Shown here: positions 57,158-64,000 of the stretch, in pieces
How the letters are laid out: each line of letters begins with the position of its first letter
Numbering within the stretch: the stretch's first letter is position 1
The notes under the pieces: model-generated
Seen by the model: only the letters and a program-made list of their open reading frames with translations
The model's database searches: none
What the model was told of the DNA's origin: nothing
Source of the DNA: Devosia sp. YR412
Lineage (GTDB): Bacteria > Pseudomonadota > Alphaproteobacteria > Rhizobiales > Devosiaceae
Reading direction: 5' to 3'
NCBI RefSeq assembly: GCF_900110945.1
Contig: NZ_FOFL01000002.1
Span: 186,001-250,000 of the forward strand
DNA: 64,000 bases
Program-made: the position numbers and the translations under genes

Positions 57158-59326
57158 TTACAGGGCGCCAACCGACCAGAAGTGGGTTTCGCCCGAGGAG
57201 TCATCCACGCCGTCATTGTCGGTGATGACGAAGCCATTGCCTTCGGCGTCGATGGCAAAGCTTTCGACCTTGTCCACGACATAGCCGTTGAAGCTCTTGA
57301 GGCCGGGGATCAGGTCGAGGGCCAGGGTCTTGCTGACGAGCGGCAGTTCGCCGTCGAGAGCAGCCGGCACCAGATCGGCCAGAGCAACCTTGTAGATGGC
57401 CTTGAGGCCAGCCTTGTCGGCGATCTGGTTGTCGCGTTCGACGATATAGGCGAAGTCGCCATGCACGGTGATTTCGCTCAGGCCAACCCAGCCGCCTTCC
57501 GGTGCTGCGTCGAGCGGGTAGCGCACAGCGCCCCATTCCTTGGACAAGGGCTTGTAGGACAGGAGCTTCACAAAACCCTTTTCGTCGTCCCATTCGCGCT
57601 GCATGGCGACCCAGAGCACCATCTCGTCGCCCTCGCCGACTGAGGCAATGCCCTCAACGCCAAAGCGCTTCTGGCTGGCCAGCAGTTCGACCGGGAGGCC
57701 GACTTCCTGCTCGATTTCGCCTTCGGCATTGACATGGATCAGCGCATGCGGGGTCAGCGTTGCTGCGTCGCCCTCATTGGCCAGCCAGTAGCCGCCTTCG
57801 CCGTCCAGCGTAATGCCTTCCAGGTCGATCTTCTGGGCGGTGTCACCGTCGCGGGTGATGATGGTCTTGGCGGTGATGCGGGCCGGGGTGGCCGTGGCAT
57901 CGATCGTATAGATGGCCGGAGCGGCATAGAGTGCATTGTCCGAAACGGCATAGAGTGTTGCTGCCTTTTCGGCATCGGCGACGACGCCGGAAATGGCGGC
58001 CCAGCCGATCGGGTGGCCGTCGGCATCGAGATCGGAGATGATGGTCGGGAACGCGGCTTCGCCTTCGGCCAGTTCATAGAGCATGACGTGCGAGCCAACG
58101 CCGCCATCTTCACGCAGGTCGGATTCATTGGCCGTGGCCAGCAGGTTCCGCTCTGGGATGGCGATCAGGCCTTCCGGCGAAATGCCCGACGGCAGGGTCT
58201 GCACATATTCCGGCTCGGCGCCGGTGTCCTTGTAGACGGCGATCAGCGAGGAACGCTCTTCGGCGATGAAGATATACTGGGTGTCACCAAAGGTGGCGAC
58301 TTCCAGACCCTCAGGCTCGACGCCCTTCTTGTTGCGGAAATCGGGGTAGTGGCCGAGCTGGGCGGCATTGACGTCGAGCGCATTGCCCGAGTCGAAGTTC
58401 ACCGAACCATCACGGTTGAAAATGGTGAAACCACGCGAACCGCCATTCCAGTCGCCTTCATTGGCGACGACGAGGCGGTCGGCATCGAGCCACTTGACGG
58501 CATCGGGCTCACGCGGAACGGGGCTCGTGTCGGCCGAGAAATCAATCTTGCCGTCATTCTTGGTGTCGACGCCCGACACGCCGGTCTCGCCAGCTTCGAA
58601 ACCACCGACAACCGTTGCGGTCTTGGCATCGACGATGGCGACGTAGTTGTTTTCCTGCAGCGTGACAGCGATTTCGTCATTGTCGTTGAAGGCGACGAAT
58701 TCGGCCTCGGCATCGTCCGGCGCAATCGACTGGCCGGTCAGCTCGACCTTCTTGATACCGGCTTCGGTCACGGCGCCATTGTCGAGGGTGACAATGGTGA
58801 GGAAACCAGCCGGTGCCTGCGGGATGGCGCCGTCGTTGACGTCTTCATCGCGCTGGTTTTCGATGGCAATGGCAAGGATCGTATTGTCCTTGTTATGGGC
58901 GATCGAGTCGGGCTGGCCGCCCAGGTCGAACTCGCCGTCGATCGCCTTGGTCGCGATATCGACAACCACCAGCTTGCCCGACGGTGCGGTCAGGTCTTCG
59001 GTGGTGTTGACGGCCACATAGGCCTTGCCGCCGATCACGGTGACCGAGGTCGGCTCGCCGGACATGTCCAGGAAGCCGCCTTCTTTGGGGGCCTTGGCAT
59101 CGGTGATGTCGATAAAGCCAATGCCGCCGGCCGGGCTGTCCGAATAGATCAGCGTCATGCCGTCATCGGTGGCGGTGATGATTTCCGACGAGGTCGCTTC
59201 GGCTTCTGGATTGTTCAGGGCAACCGGGAAGCTCGAAACGCGGTTGAAAAATTCGGCGGCATTGACCGAAACGGTCGTAGCCAGCAGGGCTGCGGTCAGC
59301 GCAGTCAGCAGTTTTGGCGAGTTCAT
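57158..59326 (-). CDS. Secreted phytase-like esterase with propeller domain
   Basis: A 722-residue secreted protein. The signal peptide (1 to about 23) is followed by a beta-propeller-like half rich in Asp turns (residues about 30-440) and a C-terminal esterase-like-phytase domain with KIDLEGITLDGEGGYWLANEG near 500 and FGVEGIASVGEGDEMVLWVA near 560. Such enzymes are thought to release phosphate from organic esters. A triple PHO-box repeat 55 bases upstream implies phosphate-starvation control. No cysteines or anchor are evident. Substrate (phytate or other) not known. Confidence 0.82.
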   Translation of the reverse strand: MNSPKLLTALTAALLATTVSVNAAEFFNRVSSFPVALNNPEAEATSSEIITATDDGMTLIYSDSPAGGIGFIDITDAKAPKEGGFLDMSGEPTSVTVIGGKAYVAVNTTEDLTAPSGKLVVVDIATKAIDGEFDLGGQPDSIAHNKDNTILAIAIENQRDEDVNDGAIPQAPAGFLTIVTLDNGAVTEAGIKKVELTGQSIAPDDAEAEFVAFNDNDEIAVTLQENNYVAIVDAKTATVVGGFEAGETGVSGVDTKNDGKIDFSADTSPVPREPDAVKWLDADRLVVANEGDWNGGSRGFTIFNRDGSVNFDSGNALDVNAAQLGHYPDFRNKKGVEPEGLEVATFGDTQYIFIAEERSSLIAVYKDTGAEPEYVQTLPSGISPEGLIAIPERNLLATANESDLREDGGVGSHVMLYELAEGEAAFPTIISDLDADGHPIGWAAISGVVADAEKAATLYAVSDNALYAAPAIYTIDATATPARITAKTIITRDGDTAQKIDLEGITLDGEGGYWLANEGDAATLTPHALIHVNAEGEIEQEVGLPVELLASQKRFGVEGIASVGEGDEMVLWVAMQREWDDEKGFVKLLSYKPLSKEWGAVRYPLDAAPEGGWVGLSEITVHGDFAYIVERDNQIADKAGLKAIYKVALADLVPAALDGELPLVSKTLALDLIPGLKSFNGYVVDKVESFAIDAEGNGFVITDNDGVDDSSGETHFWSVGAL

Positions 59327-59381
59327 CTGGAGTGCCCCTAGAAAGAATGGGTCTCGCTTAGAGCCGGGCCAAGACTCCCCG

Positions 59382-59410
59382 ATGACAGGTCTGTGACGGA
59401 TCGGTGACAG
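59382..59410 (-). promoter_or_regulatory. PHO box upstream of the phytase-like gene
   Basis: On the minus strand CTGTCAC, four bases, CCGTCAC, four bases, CTGTCAT: three 7-bp units at 11-bp spacing, matching the PhoB consensus CTGTCAY with one mismatch in the middle unit. It ends 55 bases before the ATG. Confidence 0.8.
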
Positions 59411-59529
59411 CCCGCCGTCCTATACATCTCACTCTCGCGCCCCTATATTGCCGATGAGAACAAAATAAGATTCTGCACGTTTGCGCCGCATGCGCTAAGC
59501 TTGCGCCACTGCGATGAAAAAGGCCTTTT

Positions 59530-61869
59530 ATGCCCGGTGAAGCCCCTCATTTTGACCGCCCCACCGCCGGGGCGATTACCGGCCAGTTCAAGAAGAACCA
59601 GGCGCCGGACTATCTGAGCGGTCTCAACGAAGAACAGCGCGACGCCGTAGTGACCATCGACGGCCCGCTGCTGGTGCTCGCCGGCGCCGGCACCGGCAAG
59701 ACGCGCGTGCTGACCACCCGCATTGCACATATCATCAATACTAATCGCGCCTGGCCCTCGCAGATCCTCTCGGTGACCTTCACCAACAAAGCTGCGCGCG
59801 AGATGAAGGAGCGCATTGAAAAGCTGGTACCCCGCCTCGAAGCCATGCCTTGGATGGGCACGTTCCACTCCATCGGCGCCCGCATCCTGCGGGCAAATGC
59901 CGGGCTGGTGGGCCTGACCAGCAGCTTCACCATCCTCGATACCGACGACCAAATCCGGCTGATCAAGCAATTGCTCGACGCCGACGACATCGACGAGAAA
60001 CGCTGGCCCGCCAAACTCTTCGCTTCGATGATGGACGGCTGGAAGAACAAGGGCCTGCTGCCCAAGGATGTGTCGCCTGCCGACAGCGGTTCCTATGCCA
60101 ATGGCCGCGGCGCCAAGCTCTATGCCGAATACCAGGCGCGGCTGAAGACGCTCAACGCCGCCGACTTCGGCGACCTGCTGCTCGAATGCATACGTCTGTT
60201 CAAGGAAAACCCGGATGTGCTGGCGGAATATCACCGCAAGTTCAAATACATGCTGGTTGACGAGTACCAGGACAGCAATGTCGCCCAATATCTCTGGCTG
60301 CGGCTGCTGGCCCAGGGCAAGCCGGCCAGCGAAGCCAATATCTGCGTCGTCGGCGACGACGACCAGTCGATCTATGGCTGGCGTGGCGCCGAGGTCGACA
60401 ACATCCTGCGTTTCGAGAAAGATTTTCCCGGCGCCAAGGTGATCAAGCTCGAGCGCAACTACCGCTCGACCTCCAACATCCTCAAGGCCGCCTCCAACAT
60501 CATCGCCTTCAACGAAGGCCGCCTTGGCAAGACGTTGCAGACCGACGTCGGCGAAATCGGCGAACCGGTCGCCGTTACCCAGGTCTGGGACAGCGAGGAA
60601 GAAGCCCGCACCATTGGCGAGCAGATCGAGCAATATCAGCGCGCCGGTGACGCCCTCAACTCCATGGCCATCCTGGTCCGCGCCTCGTTCCAAATGCGCG
60701 AATTCGAAGAGCGCTTCATTACCCTCGGTCTCAACTACCGTGTTATCGGTGGCCCGCGCTTCTACGAGCGCAAGGAAATCCGCGACGCCATCGCCTACCT
60801 GCGCCTCGTCGCGCAGCCGGCCGACGATCTGGCGCTGGACCGCATCATCAATGTGCCCAAGCGCGGCCTCGGCGACTCGACGGTCCAGCTGCTGCACAGT
60901 GCCGCCCGATCCGCCAATGTCCCGCTGCTCTCGGCCATCCGCATGCTGGTGGAAACCGAAGAGCTCAAGCCCAAGCAGCGCAGTACCCTGCTCAGCCTCG
61001 TGTCGCAGTTCGACGACTGGGCCTTCCATGCCCAGAGCATGAAGCCCTTCGAGCTGGTCGAGCGCATCCTCGAAGAGAGCGGCTATACCGACATGCTGAG
61101 CGCCGACAAGTCGGTGGAATCCGAGGGCCGCAAGGAAAACCTTAAGGAGCTCAGCCGCTCGATGGAGGAATTCGACACCCTCGGCGGCTTCCTCGAGCAC
61201 ATCTCCCTGGTGATGGACCGCGACAGCGCCGAAGCCAGTGATGCCGTCACAATCATGACATTGCATGGCGCCAAGGGATTGGAATTCAACACGGTTTTCC
61301 TGCCTGGATGGGAAGAAGGCACCTTCCCCAGCCAGCGTTCCATGGATGAATCCGGCCGTGCCGGGCTCGAAGAGGAACGGCGCCTTGCCTATGTCGGCAT
61401 CACCCGCGGCCGCAAGCGCGTCCGCATTTCCGCCGCTCAGAACCGCCGCATCCACGGCCTCTGGCAATCGGCCATTCCCTCGCGCTTCCTCGACGAACTG
61501 CCACCCGACGCCGTGGAAGTCACCGACACCGGCTCGTCGTACGGCGGCTATGGCTATGGTGGCGGCGCGAGTTCCCGCTTCAACAAGGCGGACCCGTTCG
61601 AAAGCGTCTATGAAACGCCCGGCTGGCAGCGCGCCCGCAACCAGCAGGCCAATCGCAAGGGCGGCGGCCCGCTGACCATCGACGGCGACCTCGTCGCCCG
61701 TTCGGTCGACCTCGGCAATGACAGGTCTGCCTTCGGCATGGGCGAGCGGGTGTTCCACCTCAAGTTCGGATACGGCAGCATAACCGCTATCGAAGGCAAT
61801 AAGCTGAGTATCGAGTTTGAAAAGGCCGGCCCCAAGAAGGTGCTGGAAAGCTTTGTGAAGAAGGCTTAG
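59530..61869 (+). CDS. UvrD/PcrA-type DNA helicase
   Basis: A 779-residue superfamily-1 helicase. Walker A is AGAGTGKT (residues 51-58), the Walker B/II motif is VDEYQDSN, motif III is VVGDDDQSIYGWRGA, and motifs IV-VI follow (TLHGAKGLEF, YVGITRGRKR). A C-terminal Gly/Tyr-rich linker and a small Tudor-like domain (MGERVFHLKFGYGSITAIEGNKLSIEF) resemble UvrD/PcrA. It unwinds DNA in mismatch and excision repair. The antisense 879-residue frame over it is an artefact of base composition. Confidence 0.93.
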   Translation: MPGEAPHFDRPTAGAITGQFKKNQAPDYLSGLNEEQRDAVVTIDGPLLVLAGAGTGKTRVLTTRIAHIINTNRAWPSQILSVTFTNKAAREMKERIEKLVPRLEAMPWMGTFHSIGARILRANAGLVGLTSSFTILDTDDQIRLIKQLLDADDIDEKRWPAKLFASMMDGWKNKGLLPKDVSPADSGSYANGRGAKLYAEYQARLKTLNAADFGDLLLECIRLFKENPDVLAEYHRKFKYMLVDEYQDSNVAQYLWLRLLAQGKPASEANICVVGDDDQSIYGWRGAEVDNILRFEKDFPGAKVIKLERNYRSTSNILKAASNIIAFNEGRLGKTLQTDVGEIGEPVAVTQVWDSEEEARTIGEQIEQYQRAGDALNSMAILVRASFQMREFEERFITLGLNYRVIGGPRFYERKEIRDAIAYLRLVAQPADDLALDRIINVPKRGLGDSTVQLLHSAARSANVPLLSAIRMLVETEELKPKQRSTLLSLVSQFDDWAFHAQSMKPFELVERILEESGYTDMLSADKSVESEGRKENLKELSRSMEEFDTLGGFLEHISLVMDRDSAEASDAVTIMTLHGAKGLEFNTVFLPGWEEGTFPSQRSMDESGRAGLEEERRLAYVGITRGRKRVRISAAQNRRIHGLWQSAIPSRFLDELPPDAVEVTDTGSSYGGYGYGGGASSRFNKADPFESVYETPGWQRARNQQANRKGGGPLTIDGDLVARSVDLGNDRSAFGMGERVFHLKFGYGSITAIEGNKLSIEFEKAGPKKVLESFVKKA

Positions 61870-61883
61870 TGCCGGCCGAAGGC

Positions 61884-61943
61884 AAAATCGCTCCAGTGGA
61901 GCGATTTTAGGCGCTAAGGCCATGCGAGCTACGCTCGAATGGC
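61884..61943 (+). repeat. Composite repeat, copy 2
   Basis: AAAATCGCTCC/GGAGCGATTTT (61884-61908), then after nine bases the hairpin unit (61918-61943) with outer stem GCCAT/ATGGC and inner stem GAGC/GCTC. Relative to copy 1 the inner stem differs at both partners, keeping pairing. It lies 14 bases after uvrD and may act as its terminator. Confidence 0.75.
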
Positions 61944-62005
61944 ACGAAGTTTCCAAGTACTGGGTGCCCAACCTCTCCCATTTGCAGCAGAGGGGGATCA
62001 CGCTC

Positions 62006-62431
62006 CTACCCCGGAAACCGCTTGCCGATTTCTGCAATATAGGACCGCGCCAGTCGGCTGAAGCTCTCTGCGTCCAGCACAACTGCCTGCCCTAGTGCAA
62101 TCCCGGTCAAGCTCTTGGCCGGATCATATTTGATCGTTTTATCACCCGTGAGCACGCCATCATGGCTCATGATGGCATCGCCGAGCATGCGGACTTCGTT
62201 GAGCGGATTACCGTCCTTGCCCTCGGCGCCACGCATGCGGTGCATGAAGTGGTGGTCGAGCGCCAGCAGCGCAGTGGCGAAATAGCCTGGTGCAAAAGCC
62301 GCCAGCGCCGCTTCGGCAGCCGGCTGCCCCTTGGTAGCATCCGCAAGCGCGGCATAGGCCACGATCTGCTCCTCCACCCTGGCGGCAGCGAGTTGGACAT
62401 ACACTTCTGGATAGCTGGAGACGGCAAGCAT
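62006..62431 (-). CDS. Hypothetical protein, helical
   Basis: A 141-residue soluble protein I do not recognise. The start at 62431 (MLAVSSYPEV) is fixed by AGGAGG five to six bases upstream. It is mainly helical, with one central block DHHFMHRMRGAEGKDGNPLNEVRML that contains a His cluster and might bind metal. Adjacent to an ABM-family gene on the same strand. Confidence 0.7.
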   Translation of the reverse strand: MLAVSSYPEVYVQLAAARVEEQIVAYAALADATKGQPAAEAALAAFAPGYFATALLALDHHFMHRMRGAEGKDGNPLNEVRMLGDAIMSHDGVLTGDKTIKYDPAKSLTGIALGQAVVLDAESFSRLARSYIAEIGKRFPG

Positions 62432-62505
62432 GTTTCCCTCCTGCTCTGCGTTCTGAGCCATGTCGCGCCACCGCAGCTTGCTTCGACAATGGCTCCAGCT
62501 TTTTT

Positions 62506-62796
62506 CTAAAGCCCGACCCCGCCCAGCGGCTCCGTCTCGAACCTTTCGCCAAAGCCCGCGATGATCGGCCTTGCCTTGGCAATCATCGCCTGCACATGCG
62601 GCAATAGCAGCGATGCCTGATGCTCGGCCTGGCTGTCCCACACCTCGGTGACCCAGATGCCAGTTTCGCTCGCCGGATCGCGCGCCACGGTATAGCTGCG
62701 GCAGCCGGGCATGGGCGCATTGTTGTCGAGCAGAATTGCCAGCAACTCCTCGCGTTTACCCGGTGCTGCCAGCATTTTTCCGATCAGTCCGTACAT
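62506..62796 (-). CDS. ABM-family (antibiotic biosynthesis monooxygenase-like) protein
   Basis: A 96-residue dimeric ferredoxin-like protein (MYGLIGKMLAAPGKREELLAIL..., then CRSYTVARDPASETGIWVTEVWDSQAEHQASL). The family covers quinol monooxygenases and small oxygenases without cofactors, also unrelated enzymes. Function unknown here. GGGAGGCAAC precedes the ATG. It is divergent from prmA, 103 bp apart. Confidence 0.85.
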   Translation of the reverse strand: MYGLIGKMLAAPGKREELLAILLDNNAPMPGCRSYTVARDPASETGIWVTEVWDSQAEHQASLLLPHVQAMIAKARPIIAGFGERFETEPLGGVGL

Positions 62797-62899
62797 TGTT
62801 GCCTCCCTCGATTCTACCTCACCCGCCGCTGCGGGGATAAGTCAGATTGACCTCGGGCCGCTCTTGGCGCAACTAGGCGGCACACAAGGGAATTTCGCC

Positions 62900-63772
62900 A
62901 TGGCCGTCGATCAAGTCACCTCCAGCCCACTCACCAAGGACCAGGCTTATGCCTTGGTCGATGCCGTCATGGAGCGGGACGATCTGGCGCTGACCGCTTC
63001 GGCGCATGAAAATGAAGAGACCGGCGAATGGTTCTTCGAGGCCGGCTGCGAGGAAGCGCCCGATCTGGCGCCCTTCGTCGGGCTGGCACGCCAAGCCCTT
63101 GGCATGGATGTGCAATTTTCGGTGCAGACCATTGATCCCGAGATCAACTGGGTCGCCAAATCGCTGGAAGGTCTCGCTCCGGTGGTGGCCGGCGGCTTCT
63201 ATGTCTATGGCAGCCACGAAACCGCCCCGGTGCCAGGCGGCATGACGGCGATGAAAATTGATGCGGCCCAGGCCTTTGGCACCGGCCACCACGAGACCAC
63301 CACCGGTTGCCTCGAAGCCATCAACATCATCCTCAAGCGCAAGAATCCGCGCCATATGATCGATGTCGGCACCGGCACCGGCGTCTTGGCCATTGCCCTG
63401 GCCAAGCGCACCAACAAGACCGTCATCGCCAGCGATATCGACCCAATTTCGGTGACGACCACAGTCGACAATGCCACCCAGAATGGCGTCGGCAAGCAGA
63501 TCATCGCGCTTGAGGCGACCGGGGTAAACCACCCGGCCATCAAGCAAAATGCGCCCTATGACCTGATCGTCGCCAATATCTTGGCGGGTCCGCTGATGGC
63601 GCTGGCGCCGTCGATCGGCCACATCGCCCAGAAGGGCGCCACAGTGATCCTGTCGGGCATTTTGCAGCATCAGGCCCGCGGCGTGATCAATGCCTATGCA
63701 CGGCAAGGCATGGTGCTAAACCAGAAATTGCAGCGCAAGGACTGGACCACCCTGATCCTCGAAATGCCGTAA
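62900..63772 (+). CDS. prmA: Ribosomal protein L11 methyltransferase
   Basis: A 290-residue SAM-dependent enzyme. The SAM-binding VGTGTGVLAIALAKRTNKTVIASDIDP follows MIDVGT (residues about 152-180), the AFGTGHHETTTGCLEA block (about 120) and the NILAGPLMALAP motif (about 225) are diagnostic. It methylates ribosomal protein L11. AAGGGA precedes the ATG by nine bases. The last supported gene of the window. Confidence 0.94.
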   Translation: MAVDQVTSSPLTKDQAYALVDAVMERDDLALTASAHENEETGEWFFEAGCEEAPDLAPFVGLARQALGMDVQFSVQTIDPEINWVAKSLEGLAPVVAGGFYVYGSHETAPVPGGMTAMKIDAAQAFGTGHHETTTGCLEAINIILKRKNPRHMIDVGTGTGVLAIALAKRTNKTVIASDIDPISVTTTVDNATQNGVGKQIIALEATGVNHPAIKQNAPYDLIVANILAGPLMALAPSIGHIAQKGATVILSGILQHQARGVINAYARQGMVLNQKLQRKDWTTLILEMP

Positions 63773-63865
63773 CGCGAGGCGGTAATTCGTTAGCAGACTG
63801 TTAGCATTGACACGCGCGATGTGTGAATCGCGTGAGGGGCGTTTCGGGCATCGTCTGCCACCACG

Positions 63866-63952
63866 CGTCACCCTCGGCCTTGAGCCGAGGGCACTGTACT
63901 TCTCTCTACGTTTCGTAAGCGAAGAGCCCTCGGGTCACGCCCGAGGGTGACG
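63866..63952. repeat. Perfect 12-bp inverted repeat with two inner hairpins
   Basis: CGTCACCCTCGG at 63866-63877 pairs with CCGAGGGTGACG at 63941-63952. Inside, CTCGGC/GCCGAG and CCCTCGGG/CCCGAGGG-type hairpins can form. It is the only copy in the window and lies after prmA. Confidence 0.75.
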
Positions 63953-63975
63953 GCCGGAGTTTGTGGAAGCGTCGT

Positions 63976-64000
63976 GCCATTCGGGCCTAGCCCTCATGGC
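63976..64000 (-). repeat. Composite repeat, copy 3 (partial, at window edge)
   Basis: The hairpin unit in reverse orientation: outer stem GCCAT/ATGGC, inner stem GGGC/GCCC, loop TAG, GA facing GA. Any AAATCGCTCC-type partner would lie past the window end. Confidence 0.7.

Noticed and set aside
57734..59341. 535-residue plus-strand frame over the phytase-like gene
   Set aside because: Gly/Asp/Val-rich antisense shadow that would also cover the real gene's start and signal peptide.
59443..62082. 879-residue minus-strand open frame over uvrD
   Set aside because: It is exactly antisense to a helicase with all its motifs, has no domain of its own and reflects GC bias at third codon positions.

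Overview
The window looks like core chromosome of a high-GC alphaproteobacterium of the order Hyphomicrobiales (Rhizobiales), possibly a Devosia-like organism. The order rests on several signs: a circularly permuted, two-piece tmRNA gene beside an alpha-type SspB adaptor; a very long apolipoprotein-like helical protein resembling the growth-pole ring protein of Agrobacterium; a plcP-agt lipid-remodelling pair; and ilvB-ilvN, leuA, pdxJ, hflK-hflC and miaA/serB genes of the usual alphaproteobacterial type. The genus is a guess. No transposase, integrase, phage gene, CRISPR array or rRNA was found. About 60 protein genes, one tRNA and the tmRNA are supported.

Layout. 1-3822: 3' part of the giant helical-repeat protein. 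4082-6450: two coupled paralogous MFS transporters. 6532-8476: agt and plcP with a PHO-box-like array between them. 8572-11872: secreted GH3 hydrolase and acetyl-CoA synthetase. 12024-15165: GNAT, flippase and FemAB-like transferase, probably surface polysaccharide. 15258-18445: TerC, tRNA-Lys, two MscS channels and a small ORF. 18814-22678: HisC-like aminotransferase, EEP-family protein and leuA with a Leu-rich leader ORF. 22858-24715: PhzF / haem-degrading-like / GFA operon. 24792-28411: B12/radical SAM protein, ilvC and a TetR regulator. 28518-34710: membrane protein, OYE-type flavoenzyme, secreted protein, Kup, FMN reductase, secreted protein. 34766-38110: pdxJ, ilvN, ilvB and an ilvB attenuator. 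38316-44817: PiT transporter, NUDIX, cold-shock protein, Gly-zipper lipoprotein, DUF423, MATE, miaA, serB. 44892-50060: hflC, hflK, folA, GNAT, DUF4424, thyA. 50203-53328: RidA, YdeI/OmdA-like, alpha/beta hydrolase, ssrA, sspB, RHH protein. 53325-63772: AsmA-like protein, secreted phytase-like protein with a textbook PHO box, UvrD/PcrA helicase, a hypothetical, an ABM monooxygenase, prmA.

Regulation and joint roles. Branched-chain amino-acid synthesis is spread over one strand (leuA, ilvC, ilvN, ilvB). ilvB has a clear leader-peptide attenuator, leuA has a leucine-rich leader ORF, and ilvC follows a TetR gene that has its own palindrome. Two loci carry three 7-bp repeats at 11-bp spacing, the pattern of PhoB sites: upstream of agt and upstream of the phytase-like gene. 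This suggests a phosphate-starvation response that swaps phospholipids for glycolipids and scavenges organic phosphate. SspB sits directly downstream of ssrA, so tag and tag-reader for ClpXP are neighbours.

The most unusual material is in the spacers: a three-copy composite repeat whose hairpin shows a compensatory base change, two copies of a long inverted C/G-rich repeat, and a further perfect inverted repeat near the right end.
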